64,000 bases of DNA, taken from NCBI GenBank assembly GCA_947095535.1, contig OX352772.1, positions 144,937,447 through 145,001,446 of the forward strand. The letters run 5' to 3'. The notes under the pieces were generated by a model. That model made no database searches. It was not told where the DNA came from and saw only the letters and a program-made list of their open reading frames with translations. The position numbers and the translations under genes were made by a program. The first letter of the stretch is position 1; each line of letters starts with the position of its first letter. Of this stretch, positions 1 through 10,429 are shown piece after piece. Source of the stretch: Poecilobothrus nobilitatus (Eukaryota > Arthropoda > Insecta > Diptera > Dolichopodidae).

Positions 1-2727
1 TTTTGTTTTTCAGTTCTGAAGAGTGTAAGGTAAAAATTTAATTTATTTCTCATGTTATACATGTGTATGTCTATGTTCCTATTAAGTATGAAATTGTGTT
101 TAATTAGATTATTTATAATCTTGAAAGCTAGAAAGTATATTTCTCTTTTGCAGATGAAAGCAAAGCTTGGATATTGTGCGGAGTATAACTGAATGGTCGG
201 ATGTAGTATCGGTGATTTTGAATTACTTTTATGGCTTTTTTATGTAGAATGTCGAGCCTTTTTAGATGGGTTTTTGCGGCTCCACTCCAAATGGGATTTA
301 AATAAATTATATTAGAATTAATATAAGAAGTGAAAATAATAAATAATGCCTTATTGTCTAAACATTTTTTTAATCTATTTAAAATAAAAATATACGGAGA
401 GATTTTTTTGCAAATGAAATTGATATGATCAATCCACTTAAAAGTACTATCAATCATTAGGCCTAAATAATTAAAGTTCTTTACACTTTGTATTATGTGA
501 TTGTTGTATAAGAAAGTATTGGCATCAAGGATTTTATTTTCAAACACCAATATCTTTGTTTTTTTTAAGTTTATAGGTAACCGATTTTTTTTACCCATCC
601 CCAACTGTCTCTAGGTCATTCAAAATTGCCAATTTCAATTCAGGCTCGCTATTTTCCGAGTATTTAATTCCAGCATCATCTGCATACAATTGTAAAGTGC
701 CTTTGAAATTAAATCGTGCCAAATCATTAATGTATATATTAAATAAATCAGGTCCCAAAATGGACCCCTGAGGTACCCATTTACGGCTTAGTTTAGTGTC
801 GCTGAGGGTATTCCCTAGTTTCCTTTTTGAGACCGACCAACTAAATAGCTTTTGAAAAAATTAATTGACTGCTGAGAAAACCCCATGTTTTGTAATTTAA
901 GAAGCAGGATATCATAATCCACGCAGTCAAACGCTTTCTGGAAATCGATAAATGTACATGCGTAATATATATTTTCCCTCGTCCATGCTCCTAGATATAA
1001 AATCAGTAAGAGCAAGGCATGCCGCAGTGGTGTTCGAATTTTTCTCAAAACCGAATTGCCCTAAATATAAAATACCGTTTTGTATAAGAAAAGAAGTCAA
1101 CCTGTTTTTTATAACTTTTTCAAATATTTTAGAGAAAGTGCTCAAAACGGATATTGGTCTGTAGTTGGTTGGGTCATACTTGTTATCTTTTTTGTAAATC
1201 GGTGTAATTACAGCTGTTTTCAAAGATTCCGGAAAGGTAAATGTTTCAAAAGATATATTAATAAATTTAACTAAAATTGGAATAAGTTGGTTGGAGAATT
1301 TTTTTACAAATTTGGAGGAGATTTTGTCATAACCGGTTGCTGATTTGGTTTAAGCGATGATATCACATCTTCCATCTCTTCAGGTGTTGTAGAGCTGAGT
1401 TCGAAAGGATGACGGATGCTATAAGTAAATTGATTGAAATAGCTTAAATGCACAATATCATTTGAGATGCCTAAATTGTTTGCTACATTAGCAAAAAAAT
1501 CTTTCATGCATTCGGAAATACCGTTCTCGTCAGATATAACTTTGTTATTGTGCTCCAAGATTTTTTTTTGTTTTCTGCATTAACGGAGTTTGTATTAAGC
1601 ATAACCTTTTTATATAACTCCCATAATTTTTTACCGTCACTTCGATTTTTGGCTATCTCTTCACTGCAGTACTTTACTTTAGCATTTAATATTAAGGATT
1701 TGACTTTGTTCCCGTAGGAGGTATATAACTGGGAGATATGAGCATCGTCGGGATATTTCCTTTTATAGCTCATAAAGGAGTCCCTGATTTTCATCATCTT
1801 GAGAATTTCATCATCCATCCAAACACTTTTTTTGAGTTTATCATTAGCTAGTTTACTAGTTGTATGTTTATTAATTAGTGCTGTAAGATTCTTTACAAAG
1901 ATGTCAAAGGTATAAAAAGAATCAATATTTTGCCAGAACGAGTCATTAAACATCCTGCCATAATTTAGAAATGTAATAAAATTTTTCGAATCTTCTCTGA
2001 TCGGGTTTAAATTAATACTACATATCATCATTCGGTGGTCAGATAGGAAAGAATCCATAATATAAAGGTCATATGAATATTTGAGATTATCAGTAACGAA
2101 ATGATCATTTATAGTTTTTGATGTATTACCTATCCTAGTAGCAAAAGTTTCTGAAATTTCATTCCCTATTATAAAACCATTACTTAATAGAGTGTTTCTA
2201 TAATTTACTGCATCTCTGTTTTTTTTATCTAGTAGATTAATGTTGAAATTCCCAAACATCCATGAATTTTTAAATCTCGTTGTAAACTCATCTACTTTAT
2301 CCATGAAAGAATCAACGTTAATATGACGCGACTTATAGACGGAAATAATATTTATGTTATGGCGTATTAATTTAACTACTAATACATTCGATTGATCAAA
2401 TTCTTCTTCAAAAATGATGGTAGAATTAAGATAATCCCTTATAAAAATAGCTACACCTCCATATGAATTTTGTCTATTGGAAAAGTATGCCGTAAATCCT
2501 GGAATATTAAAAAAAATATTTTGCTAATCCATATTTCTGTGACCACAATAATATGTATTTCTGTGCCAAAAGTTTTAACTAACATTTCTAGATCGTATAA
2601 CTTATTCCTAATACTTTGTATATTTAAATAAATAATATAAAATCACCTTATTTTTATAATCTGAAAAAATACTTTTGCTCAGTACTGTAGAGCATTTTAT
2701 ATTTAAGCTTTCATTAACATCAATCAT
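1..2727 (-). pseudogene. LINE family A ORF2: AP endonuclease plus reverse transcriptase, frameshifted
   Basis: Would nick target DNA and copy the element RNA. Start taken as the ATG at 2727 (MIDVNE). Endonuclease: start motif YLNIQSIRNK near 2590-2630, GGVAIFIRD near 2440-2460, NTSKTINDHF near 2100-2130 and the catalytic SDHR near 2030-2045. One frameshift falls in a T-rich run near 2510-2522. Reverse transcriptase: NYRPISVLS near 1150, FIDFQKAFD near 920-950, VPQGSILGP near 755-785 and the active-site YADD near 675-690. Frame changes occur near 1000-1050, near 800 and near 600. The C-terminal part (YNMRNK, LFRTEKQ) continues to base 1, so the 3' end is cut by the window, not by the element. 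Confidence 0.82.
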
Positions 2728-3443
2728 TATTCGCTCTTAATCCAATATGATTGTATGTAAAAGTGATAGATGTAACGAAAAGCAAACGGCATAAAATAAT
2801 GGAATTATATGTTGGAATAAGAGTAAAGCTGGTAAATAAAATGTTTGTGAAATAGAAACAGTAGAAAAAAGAAATTTTTTCTTCCCTTTCTTTAAAAATT
2901 CTGATGATAGTTATAAGTTAATACTTGATTAGTGTAATAATTATTAAAATTTAAGTGAATTATATGTAATATATTGGAAATTTTTTTAATGTGTTTTTTT
3001 TTGATATTGAAATAATTGGATCAATGTTATATTGTAATTGTAATGTGCTAAAAAATATATAATTTAAAATTAAAAAAATATCAAAAAATAATTTTGAGTA
3101 AAAAAAGTAAAATTTATAAAATATTAATATTGAAAAAAAATTATTATGCAAATGTAAATTTTGTGACAAAAAACGAAATGTATTGTATGTATTAAATCTA
3201 AATTGTAATGTATTAAGAAAAAAATAAATTAAAATAGAAGATATATCAAAAATTAAAGTGAAGTAAAAAACGAAAGGTTTATAAAATGAAAAGATGAGAT
3301 AATGATAATAATGAAAAGAAATTAAATATTATATGTAAATGTAAAGATAGTGACAACAAAAAAAAAATATTTGAAAAAATAATACCATAATTAAGTGTTT
3401 TAATTTTACAATTTGCTTTTCCGCCATATTTGCAGTCTTGTCT
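2728..3443. other. AT-rich stretch between LINE ORFs
   Basis: About 0.7 kb of A/T-rich sequence lies between the stop of ORF1 and the start of ORF2. That is long for a CR1-type inter-ORF gap, so it may hold an inserted or expanded low-complexity segment. I see no coding motif in it; the short ORFs at 2960-3169 and 3329-3649 (minus) are low-complexity or shadow the end of ORF1. Confidence 0.5.
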
Positions 3444-4598
3444 CTAGTTGATGTGCAATGTGGAAAGTAGATAATTGATGTCGTTTTTTGAACAAATTTT
3501 GTATACTTTGCTAGTGTCATTTTTACGCAAGAAAATAAGATTGTCTTTAATCCAAAGAAATTTGAATCGATGAGATATTTTGATGGTTTTCGCACCATGA
3601 TATAGTTTATCTTGCATAGAAGTAAGATGATGGCGAAAGAAAATTTCACTGTTATCCGTATTTTTTGGTAAATTCAATTCAGTAGTAAAGAGGTGCTTAT
3701 ATTGCCGTTTTTTTTCCATCAACTGCTTTTTTGAACGCTCAGAATTAAACTTTACCACATATAAATTGTTGTGAAAGGAATTTTCGCTATTCTTTAAGTT
3801 CTTGATTGGACAAACTTCCAAAATATCACTATGCTCAACCTCGGCGCCAATTTTCTTTGCAATATCAATCACTGGATTTTTTGGATTTTGTATATCTTTC
3901 GGTAATCCGGCCAATACGATGTTGTTTTTTAACTTTGTTTGCATAGATTCATCCAGTAAGTATTCCAATTTATTAACCTTGTATTCTAATGCTTGCACTT
4001 TTTTTCCTGTGTGTTCCAATGATTGTATTAAGTTTTGATTTTCTTGTCGGAATATATTATTCTGCTGTACTATATCTTCCATTTGTGCGTTGAAATATTC
4101 TTGGGATTTCTGAATTTGCAATATGGCAGTCCCCAACATTTTAAGATAGCGCGCCATTATATCGTTAGAGCAATTTTAAAAATCAAATGAAGATAGATCT
4201 TCTATTGCATATAATTGATTATCTTTTAGTATTTCGTATTGTGAAATAGTGTTATCATTGGGTGTGATTATAGATGAAATAAGGTTGTTATTCTTGGGTA
4301 TGCAGTTTGTATCGTTTTACGATTGAACTTCTATTGTAGGTGATTTGTTATCTTTTTGTATTTCATTTTGCACATATACATATATTCTGGTTGTTATCCT
4401 TGCACATGCAGTTTGAACACTTCCATGATACATTACCAGTTTGTATTAAATGAAATACTTGATTTGTAATATTAGCACATTTGGTATCATAATATTTATT
4501 GCAGGCGCCAGAACATAATAATACAATATAATTTTTTTGTCAGCAATTTTTACATTACAAGTAGGGCAGTCCCCACAATGATTAATATGTTTTTCCAT
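3444..4598 (-). pseudogene. LINE family A ORF1: PHD finger, coiled coil, FP25K-like nucleic-acid-binding protein
   Basis: The RNA-binding partner protein of the LINE. It begins at the ATG at 4598 (MEKHINHCGDCPTCN), followed, after a frame change near 4530, by a PHD-type finger: CSGACNKYYD, then SWKCSNCMC near 4390-4420. The C-terminal 237 codons (4157-3444) are uninterrupted: a coiled coil (residues about 10-75 of that part; QNNIFRQENQNL, LEYKVNKLEYLL), then the FP25K/transposase-22-like domain starting at NIVLAGLPKD and ending with FKFLWIKDNLIFLRK and SKVYKI. The region between finger and coiled coil carries stops (about 4160-4330). Clade placement is inference; the domain order is seen directly. 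Confidence 0.75.
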
Positions 4599-4984
4599 AA
4601 TTTTTTTTTTTTGACTTAATTTTTATTTTTTCTTTTTTGTTTTGCGTTTTATATTTTAATATCCTAAGTAAGTCTAATACTACTTATTATTTCTGAAATC
4701 AAATTTTGCTTTATTATGTTAGTGTTTATCAATAAATTATTTAATTTGAAATTTAATTTAATTTTATTTATTTTTGTTTTATTTGGAATTGATATTTTAA
4801 TTTAACATTAATTGATTTAGTTAATTTTTCGAGTGTATTACTTAAAAAAATGGAATTATTTAAAATATTATTTTCCGTTATTAAGAAACTCGTCTGATCG
4901 CAACTAATAACCGCAAAAAAAAAAAAAAAAGAAAAAAAAAATTGTTTTTATTATTATTCTTATATTATTATATATATATAAAAA

Positions 4985-5560
4985 AAACATATATTCTTAT
5001 GTTTTTATTATTTGTATTATATCTTCAATTGTTCTAATTTCAATCAAAACTGCTCCATTTGTTCGATTTTCAATATATTTTATTTGCAAATTTTTTGGAT
5101 CTATCTTCTTATTTAAATCCCGTCTTGTTAATTCACTTTATTGTTTATTTTTTGGTTTAATAATCAAAGATAATTTTTTTTCATTTTCGTTAGATTTGTT
5201 TTGCTCACACTTGCATTTTTTTTTAAATATCTGAAATTTTACCTTTTGGGCTACTTTTACAATATTTTCATTTAATTTGATATGTTTTAATTAATTCATT
5301 AGTTCATTACTCTTTTGCGATGAGGTTTTTATAGACTCATTCATTTTCTCTGATTCCGTTTTGAATGATTGCGTAATTTTTGTTAATTTTTCAATTTCTT
5401 TTTGTTGGGTAATTTTTTTTAGTTCCAATCTCTCCATATATCTGCTTTCAATTGCCATTAGTAATTCCATAATTTTTTTTTTATTTTTTTGTAAGGCACA
5501 TTCAATATCATTTTTGTACTCCTTTAAATATTCCGAATTTTTTTTAACCGACATCTTCAT
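4985..5560 (-). pseudogene. Orphan LINE ORF1 (gag-like) fragment with coiled coil
   Basis: An 89-codon open stretch (5560-5291) is rich in K, E and Q with heptad-like spacing (LELKKITQQKEIEKLTKI), predicting a coiled coil. After in-frame stops it continues to about 4985 with RDLNKKIDPKNLQ, then TNGAVLIEI. The pattern 'I-D-P-x-x-L ... N-G-x-V-I-E' is typical of the RRM-like gag domain of R1/I-type LINE ORF1 proteins, as I know that family. No matching ORF2 follows before family A begins, so it is an orphan or the 5' part of a truncated element. Assignment to a LINE is moderate; clade is unknown. Confidence 0.5.
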
Positions 5561-6690
5561 ATTTTGCAGTACTTGAATTAAAATAAAATAATTAAAATTG
5601 TATACATAGTAAAATTAGAATAACAATTAATATAATTTAATTTAATCAAAGTGTGTAAAATACATTAGATTATTTAGAATAAAGTAATAAATAATCATTA
5701 TAATATATCCCACGAGTTTATTTTTCCCACAAATTGGGGGCTCAACCGATTGAAGCGTTTGTGTAGTATAATTTCAAGTTTTTGGAATTTTAAGTAAAGT
5801 CGTTTGGTGGAGTTATTAATCTCAAATTTTTTAAAAAAAATTTTATAAAAGAACTACAAACTACAAGATCAATCAAGATCCATCAAGATCTATCAGATTC
5901 ATCAAGATCCATCAAGATCTGTAAGATCCATCAAGATCATTAAAGATCCATCAAGACTCATCAAGCAGTATCAAAATTCAAATCATAAATAACAGGGAAA
6001 GGAAAAGTAAAAAAAAAAAAAATTAAAACGGTTTGAAACAGTTTTGGTATGTTACAGATATGTACAGTACATACATATCACATTATTTTAAGTTATTAAT
6101 ATTATATTTAATTAGTATTATAAAAAAATTTTAATATTGTGCTTAATTAGTGACATGAAAAAAAAAAAAATTCTTTTTTCTTAATTTTTACAAATATTGT
6201 TTAAAATCTATTATAAATTTAATATTAAAAATTATGATAGAAATTTGTAATTTGTTTTAATATTCAAATCACAATTTAATTTATACAATTCAAGTTTTAT
6301 AACATCAGGGCTTAACGAAATCGCATGACAGTAATTTATGTCACCAACAACATTATATTATATTTCAAGCGGTAATATTATACAAGAAAGCGGTAAGCCA
6401 TCAATATAAGTGAGTACACAGCCATTTCAATAAAATAAAATATTAAAAGTTCAATAATCAATATACACAATTAAAAACAAACAAAAAAAACAAAAAAGAA
6501 AGTAGAAAATAAAAATTATTTAAAATTTAAAATTATTGAGTAAACAAATTATTGAGAAATGAGAAAAGTGTGAAAGGTACAGTTCATAATAGATCACTTT
6601 CTATAAGTGGCTTAATTCATATTAGAATAAAGCACTTTTTTTTTTTGTTTTTCATCTCTCATAAAATATAATAGCATAATTTTTCTTTGT
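5561..6690. other. AT-rich region with minisatellite and possible LTR/primer-binding-site edge
   Basis: No open frame with recognisable motifs. Position 5737-5755 carries ATTGGGGGCTCAACCGATT, a non-AT-rich island directly after a T/A-rich stretch. It resembles the LTR/primer-binding-site edge of some LTR elements, but I could not find a partner LTR. Nearby, 5866-5965 holds a degenerate repeat. The rest is low complexity. Confidence 0.3.
5866..5965. repeat. Degenerate 10-12-bp minisatellite (ATCAAGATCC unit)
   Basis: About eight to nine imperfect copies of ATCAAGATCC/ATCAAGATCT in a row, read directly from the bases. It lies in the probable leader region noted above and shows no coding potential. 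Confidence 0.85.
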
Positions 6691-7075
6691 TGTTTCGAGT
6701 TGTAATTTCGAGTTGTCTGGTAGGCAAAAATCCCCAATCCAAACCCTCCTCGTGGGTGCCGACCGGAAATAATCACCAGGTAGGTGGTTAGGTACTAAGG
6801 GAAAGGTAAACTGAGTCTGTCTTTATGTATCGTATTACTGACACCTCGGTTTTTACCGGAACCATCGGATTGGGGTAACCCTGGGCCGGATTCAAGGTGT
6901 TATATGACCCGTGCCGATGATCAGCCTGGCTGGGGGCCCAGTCTTAAAAATAGCCCAGTCGCGAACGGAGTATTCGGAGTACCTGGCGACCCTCCGAATT
7001 AATTAGCCTTACCTTATGTATACGAATCTCTGCATAGGGTGGACCTTCCTTTTCTTCGTACTCGTGGGTTCAAAT

Positions 7076-8301
7076 ATGGAACAAAATAAAAAAAAGATTC
7101 GAAAAAAGAGTTAGCCGGCACTTCCCAAAAGTCGACAAGTAAAGCGACCAAACCGGGCACTGACAGTGCTAAGGAAAGTCGCGAACAACCAAAGACGGTA
7201 CGCAAATTGCGCCCGTCGAAACAAGCCTTTTTTGATAAACGGTCGGCCTATAAAATTATTGAGAGGTTAAGCTCTCTCAATAATGGTCAGTTATCTGAGG
7301 CACAAAAGAATTCCTTAGCCTGGGCCAAAATAGTAGTAGGCCAGGTGAAGCCCCAAGAAGGACAAATCCCAGGTTCATCGAAGGGCCTTATGTCCAAGAG
7401 ACAGAGGTCACAAGTTGAGCTACAGGGTAGTTCCAAAAAGGCTAGGTTGCTAGGGAGCAACCAGGTAACCAGGCCATTCAATGAAATTGCAAAGGATAGT
7501 TTAATTCTGGCAATCATTGATGAGGGGTTAGAGGATGGGGGTATTTCTCCCAGTAACTGGAAGAAAGTTGTTGCTTTAAACACAACTTTCTTCCAGGTAC
7601 TGGAAGAAAACCCGGGACCACCACCCTCCTGTAGAGACGCTGGCTGGCATCAGGGCCACGTCAAATTGACTGCTTGTGCTGATCAGATATCGGCAGATCT
7701 CTACAAGCAGGCGATAGGTAAGGTGGGAAGTCTGTGGCCAGGGGCCAAGCTCAAAGCCGTAAGCAGGGATGAAATCCCTAGCAGGCCAAGAGCTAAGGTA
7801 TGGCTGCCGAGGAAACCTGCCGAAGCAGACACGATCATCAAAATGATGAAACTGTCAAACCCCCAACTTGCAACTCACAATTGGAAGATTGCCAAACTAG
7901 GGGAAGTAGTAGGAGAATCCCGACAGGCGTTAGTCATTGTCAATAAGGACTCCCTACAACCCCTATCGAAAGCCAAAGGGGTCATAAATTACGGCTTCAC
8001 AGCGGTTACACTGAAGGTGTATAAAAAGGATGAGGTGGAGGCCTCAAGGAGCATCGGGGAAGGCCCAAGTCAAGCCCAAGAGGCAGACTCTGACCGATCC
8101 GATGTCGTTGACGGAGCATCCTCTTCGGCTCCAAAGAGAGTGAATGATGTCATCAAGGCTGACGATGAAGAAGATCTACTTAGACCTGATTCCGACAACT
8201 TTGATGATGCCAAAAGCTTCTCAATGGACTTCGAGGATGAAGCTAACGCGACGGTGGTGGAGATTAAGGATGGCTCAGGTAATGAAGCTACTCCAAATTA
8301 A
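7076..8301 (+). pseudogene. LOA-type LINE ORF1 (DUF4780-like gag)
   Basis: RNA-binding ORF1 protein. The frame is open from about 7095 to the stop at 8299-8301. The likely true start is the ATG at 7076 (MEQNKKK); one base change in the A-run at 7083-7095 breaks the frame, after which ELAGTSQKSTSKATKPG leads into the open part. The N-terminal third is basic and disordered. The DUF4780-like core lies at about 7650-8025 (CRDAGWHQGHVKL, AKVWLPRKPAEAD, YGFTAVTLKVY). The C-terminal third is acidic (DEEDLLRPDSD). ORF2's ATG at 8282 overlaps its last 20 bases. With a single frameshift it is one of the best-preserved genes here. Confidence 0.78.
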
Positions 8302-10357
8302 TCTCCATCTTGGATATTATCTTAATCCAAGAGCCATGGGTGATAAAAAAACAGGTTCATGGATTCAAGATACCAGGGTACACGTTGTTATACAATAAAG
8401 AGGTATGCAGACCTAGAGCGTGCATACTTGCTAAAATACATTAAATTTAACTTTTATGTATAATTACAGTGATGCTAATTTGGTCGCGGCGAGCCTAAAG
8501 CTAAAAAACTTAAGACTCTGGGTTGTTGCGGCGTATCTTCCTCACGACTCGCAGGATCCACTCCCTCCTTCCAATCTGGCAGAGTTGATAGCGGATGCTA
8601 GCAGGATGAACATTGGGGTCATCATAAGCTGCGACGCCAATGCTCACCATAACATCTGGGGTAGTTCGGATACCAACGAAAGAGGTGAGTCACTTTTTGA
8701 TTACATTTTAAGTACTAACCTTCTTATCTGTAACATTGGCAGGGAACCTACCTTTGTTACTAGTAATAGGCAAGAAGTCCTAGACATAACCTTAGTCTCG
8801 GACTTCATTTATTCTAAAATAAACTCATGGAAAGTTTCTGATGAGCATTCCTTTTCAGATCACAGATACCTTGAGTTCAGTCTGGACGAAAGTCCTCCAA
8901 CAAAGTCAATCTATAGAAATCCTAAGAGAACTGACTGGAACAAATATAGGGAGCACTTAAAGTCAACGCTTCCCTCCTTAACACTTGAAATTCCTAAAAA
9001 TATCCAGGATCTAAATAGCCTAGTAAACGTTTTTACTAAGGCCTGCAATAAGTCCTTAGAGCATTCATGTCCCATCAGTAAACCTAGGGGAAAACCTAAA
9101 CCACCTTGGTGGAATGATGAAATCAAAGCTCTAAGGAAATATAGTAGGAGGGCTTTTAATAATGCCAAAAAAATGAGTGAGATACAGGACTGGAGCTCTT
9201 ATAAAACAGCTCTTAGTCGGTACAAAAAAGCACTTAAAAAGGCGAAAAGAGATACCTGGAGACTATTCTGCGGAGGTATAGAGAACGTCTCCGAGGCATC
9301 TAGACTTAGGCAAATTCTATCGACAAACCCCATGGTACCCAGTCTTCTTAAAAAAGAGGATGACAGCTGGGCTACCACAAGCGAGGAGTCGTTGGAATTA
9401 CTTTTAATAACCCACTTTCCTGGGTGCTCAAATAACAGCTCAGAGGTGGCTTGTCTTCTGAATCCTCTCCCTACTATTTCAGAGGTGGTTGTTACAGGGG
9501 ACAAACTACAATGAGCTATAGATTCAAGTTTCAAATCATTCAAGTCAAGCGGACCGGATGGAATTATACCCGCTGAGATCCAGCAAAATGCATCTACTAC
9601 CCTGGCTTGGTTAAAAAGTATTTTCTGTGGTTGTCTTAATTTGGGGCTTATCCCGGATAAATGGAAACAGGTCAGAGTAGTGTTCATACCCAAGGCTAGC
9701 AAAAGTAGTCACGTCCATGCGAAGGACTTTCGGCCTATAAGCCTGTCATCCTTCCTTCTAAAATCCTTAGAAAGATTGATCGACATCCATATCCGCTGCA
9801 CCTTAGATAAAAATCAGTTGTCAGCCTCTCAACATGCTTACTGTAAAGGGAAGTCAGTGGATACTGCACTTCACACTTTGACAAGCTCGATTGAAAGATT
9901 TTTAAATTGCAAAGAGTATACTCTTGCAGCTTTTATAGACATTGAGGGAGCGTTAAATAACGTCAATCAGTCAGCAATTGTGGACGCACTCATAAGCCTA
10001 GGAGTTGAACCGGAGCTAAGAGCACTGATAGCTAATATGCTAAATAGCAGGGCCATCAGTGCCAACTTTGGCAACGCTTCAGCAAAAAGGTTTGTGAAAA
10101 GAGGGACTCCGCAAGGAGGGGTGCTATCTCCCCTTCTTTGGAATATGGTAGTAAATAAACTGCTTAAAATCCTGGAAGAGGTGGGCTGCACAACTATCGC
10201 CTATGCGGACGATATTGCTGTCGTGGTCAGTGGCAAGTTTCCAGACAGTCTCAGGGACGTTTCGCAACTTGCACTAAACAAAATCACAACATGGGCTAAG
10301 GATTGTGGACTGTCAGTAAATCCACAGAAAACAGAACTGGTCCTTTTTACAATATAA
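8282..10357 (+). pseudogene. LOA-type LINE ORF2: endonuclease plus reverse transcriptase, truncated
   Basis: Starts at the ATG at 8282 (MKLLQINLH), overlapping the ORF1 stop. A small deletion with frame change near 8305-8315 joins NLH to DIILIQEPW. A shift near 8445-8460 precedes the 352-codon open part (8456-9514). Endonuclease motifs: CDANAHHNIWGSSDTNERG (about 8631-8690), PTFVTSNRQEV, then SDEHSFSDHRY (8840-8870). One TGA at 9512-9514 interrupts the linker before SGPDGI. RT: FRPISLSSFLLK (9729), AFIDIEGALNNV, RGTPQGGVLSPLLWN (10102-10145), and YADD at 10201-10212. The final RT motif SVNPQKTELVLF is followed at once by foreign DNA, so the thumb and any RNase H are absent. Confidence 0.82.
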
Positions 10358-10429
10358 TCGTCGGGAATGATATATTAGCAGAACTGGTCCTTTTTACAAT
10401 TATTCATAATCGGGAATGATATATTAGCA
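10332..10429 (+). repeat. Tandem duplication spanning the LINE/gypsy junction
   Basis: Two near-identical copies of about 47-51 bp (10332-10378 and 10379-10429). Each begins with LINE sequence (CAGAACTGGTCCTTTTTACA) and ends with gypsy sequence (CGGGAATGATATATTAG). The copies differ by a few bases around the junction. Confidence 0.9.

Larger units (their letters stand above)
1..4620 (-). mobile_element. CR1-like LINE, family A, copy 1 (runs off the left edge)
   Basis: Non-LTR retrotransposon read on the minus strand: ORF1 (4598 to 3444), an AT-rich gap, then ORF2 (about 2727 to 1). The 3' end lies outside the window. ORF1 with a PHD-type zinc finger, coiled coil and FP25K/transposase-22-like domain, followed by an endonuclease-reverse transcriptase ORF2, is the layout of the CR1/Jockey group; CR1 is my preferred clade because of the PHD finger. 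A second copy of the same family lies at 62058-63600 on the plus strand (shared endonuclease and C-terminal motifs). Several frameshifts make it inactive. Confidence 0.8.
6700..10357 (+). mobile_element. LOA-type LINE, 3' truncated
   Basis: A GC-richer island in AT-rich DNA: about 375 bp of 5' leader (6700-7075), ORF1 with a DUF4780-like domain, and an overlapping ORF2 (endonuclease plus RT). DUF4780-like ORF1 with this endonuclease type (GSSDTNERGESL, SDHRY) is characteristic of the LOA/R1 group in flies and mosquitoes; LOA is preferred. The element stops right after the RT palm at 10357, so the thumb, RNase H and 3' UTR are missing. LINEs normally lose the 5' end, so this 3' loss reflects a later deletion or rearrangement joining it to gypsy pol. 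Confidence 0.8.

Noticed and set aside
952..1274. Plus-strand open frames of 64-70 codons
   Set aside because: Antisense shadows of the LINE reverse transcriptase.
3329..3649. 106-codon minus frame
   Set aside because: Out-of-frame overlap with the end of LINE ORF1; no motif.
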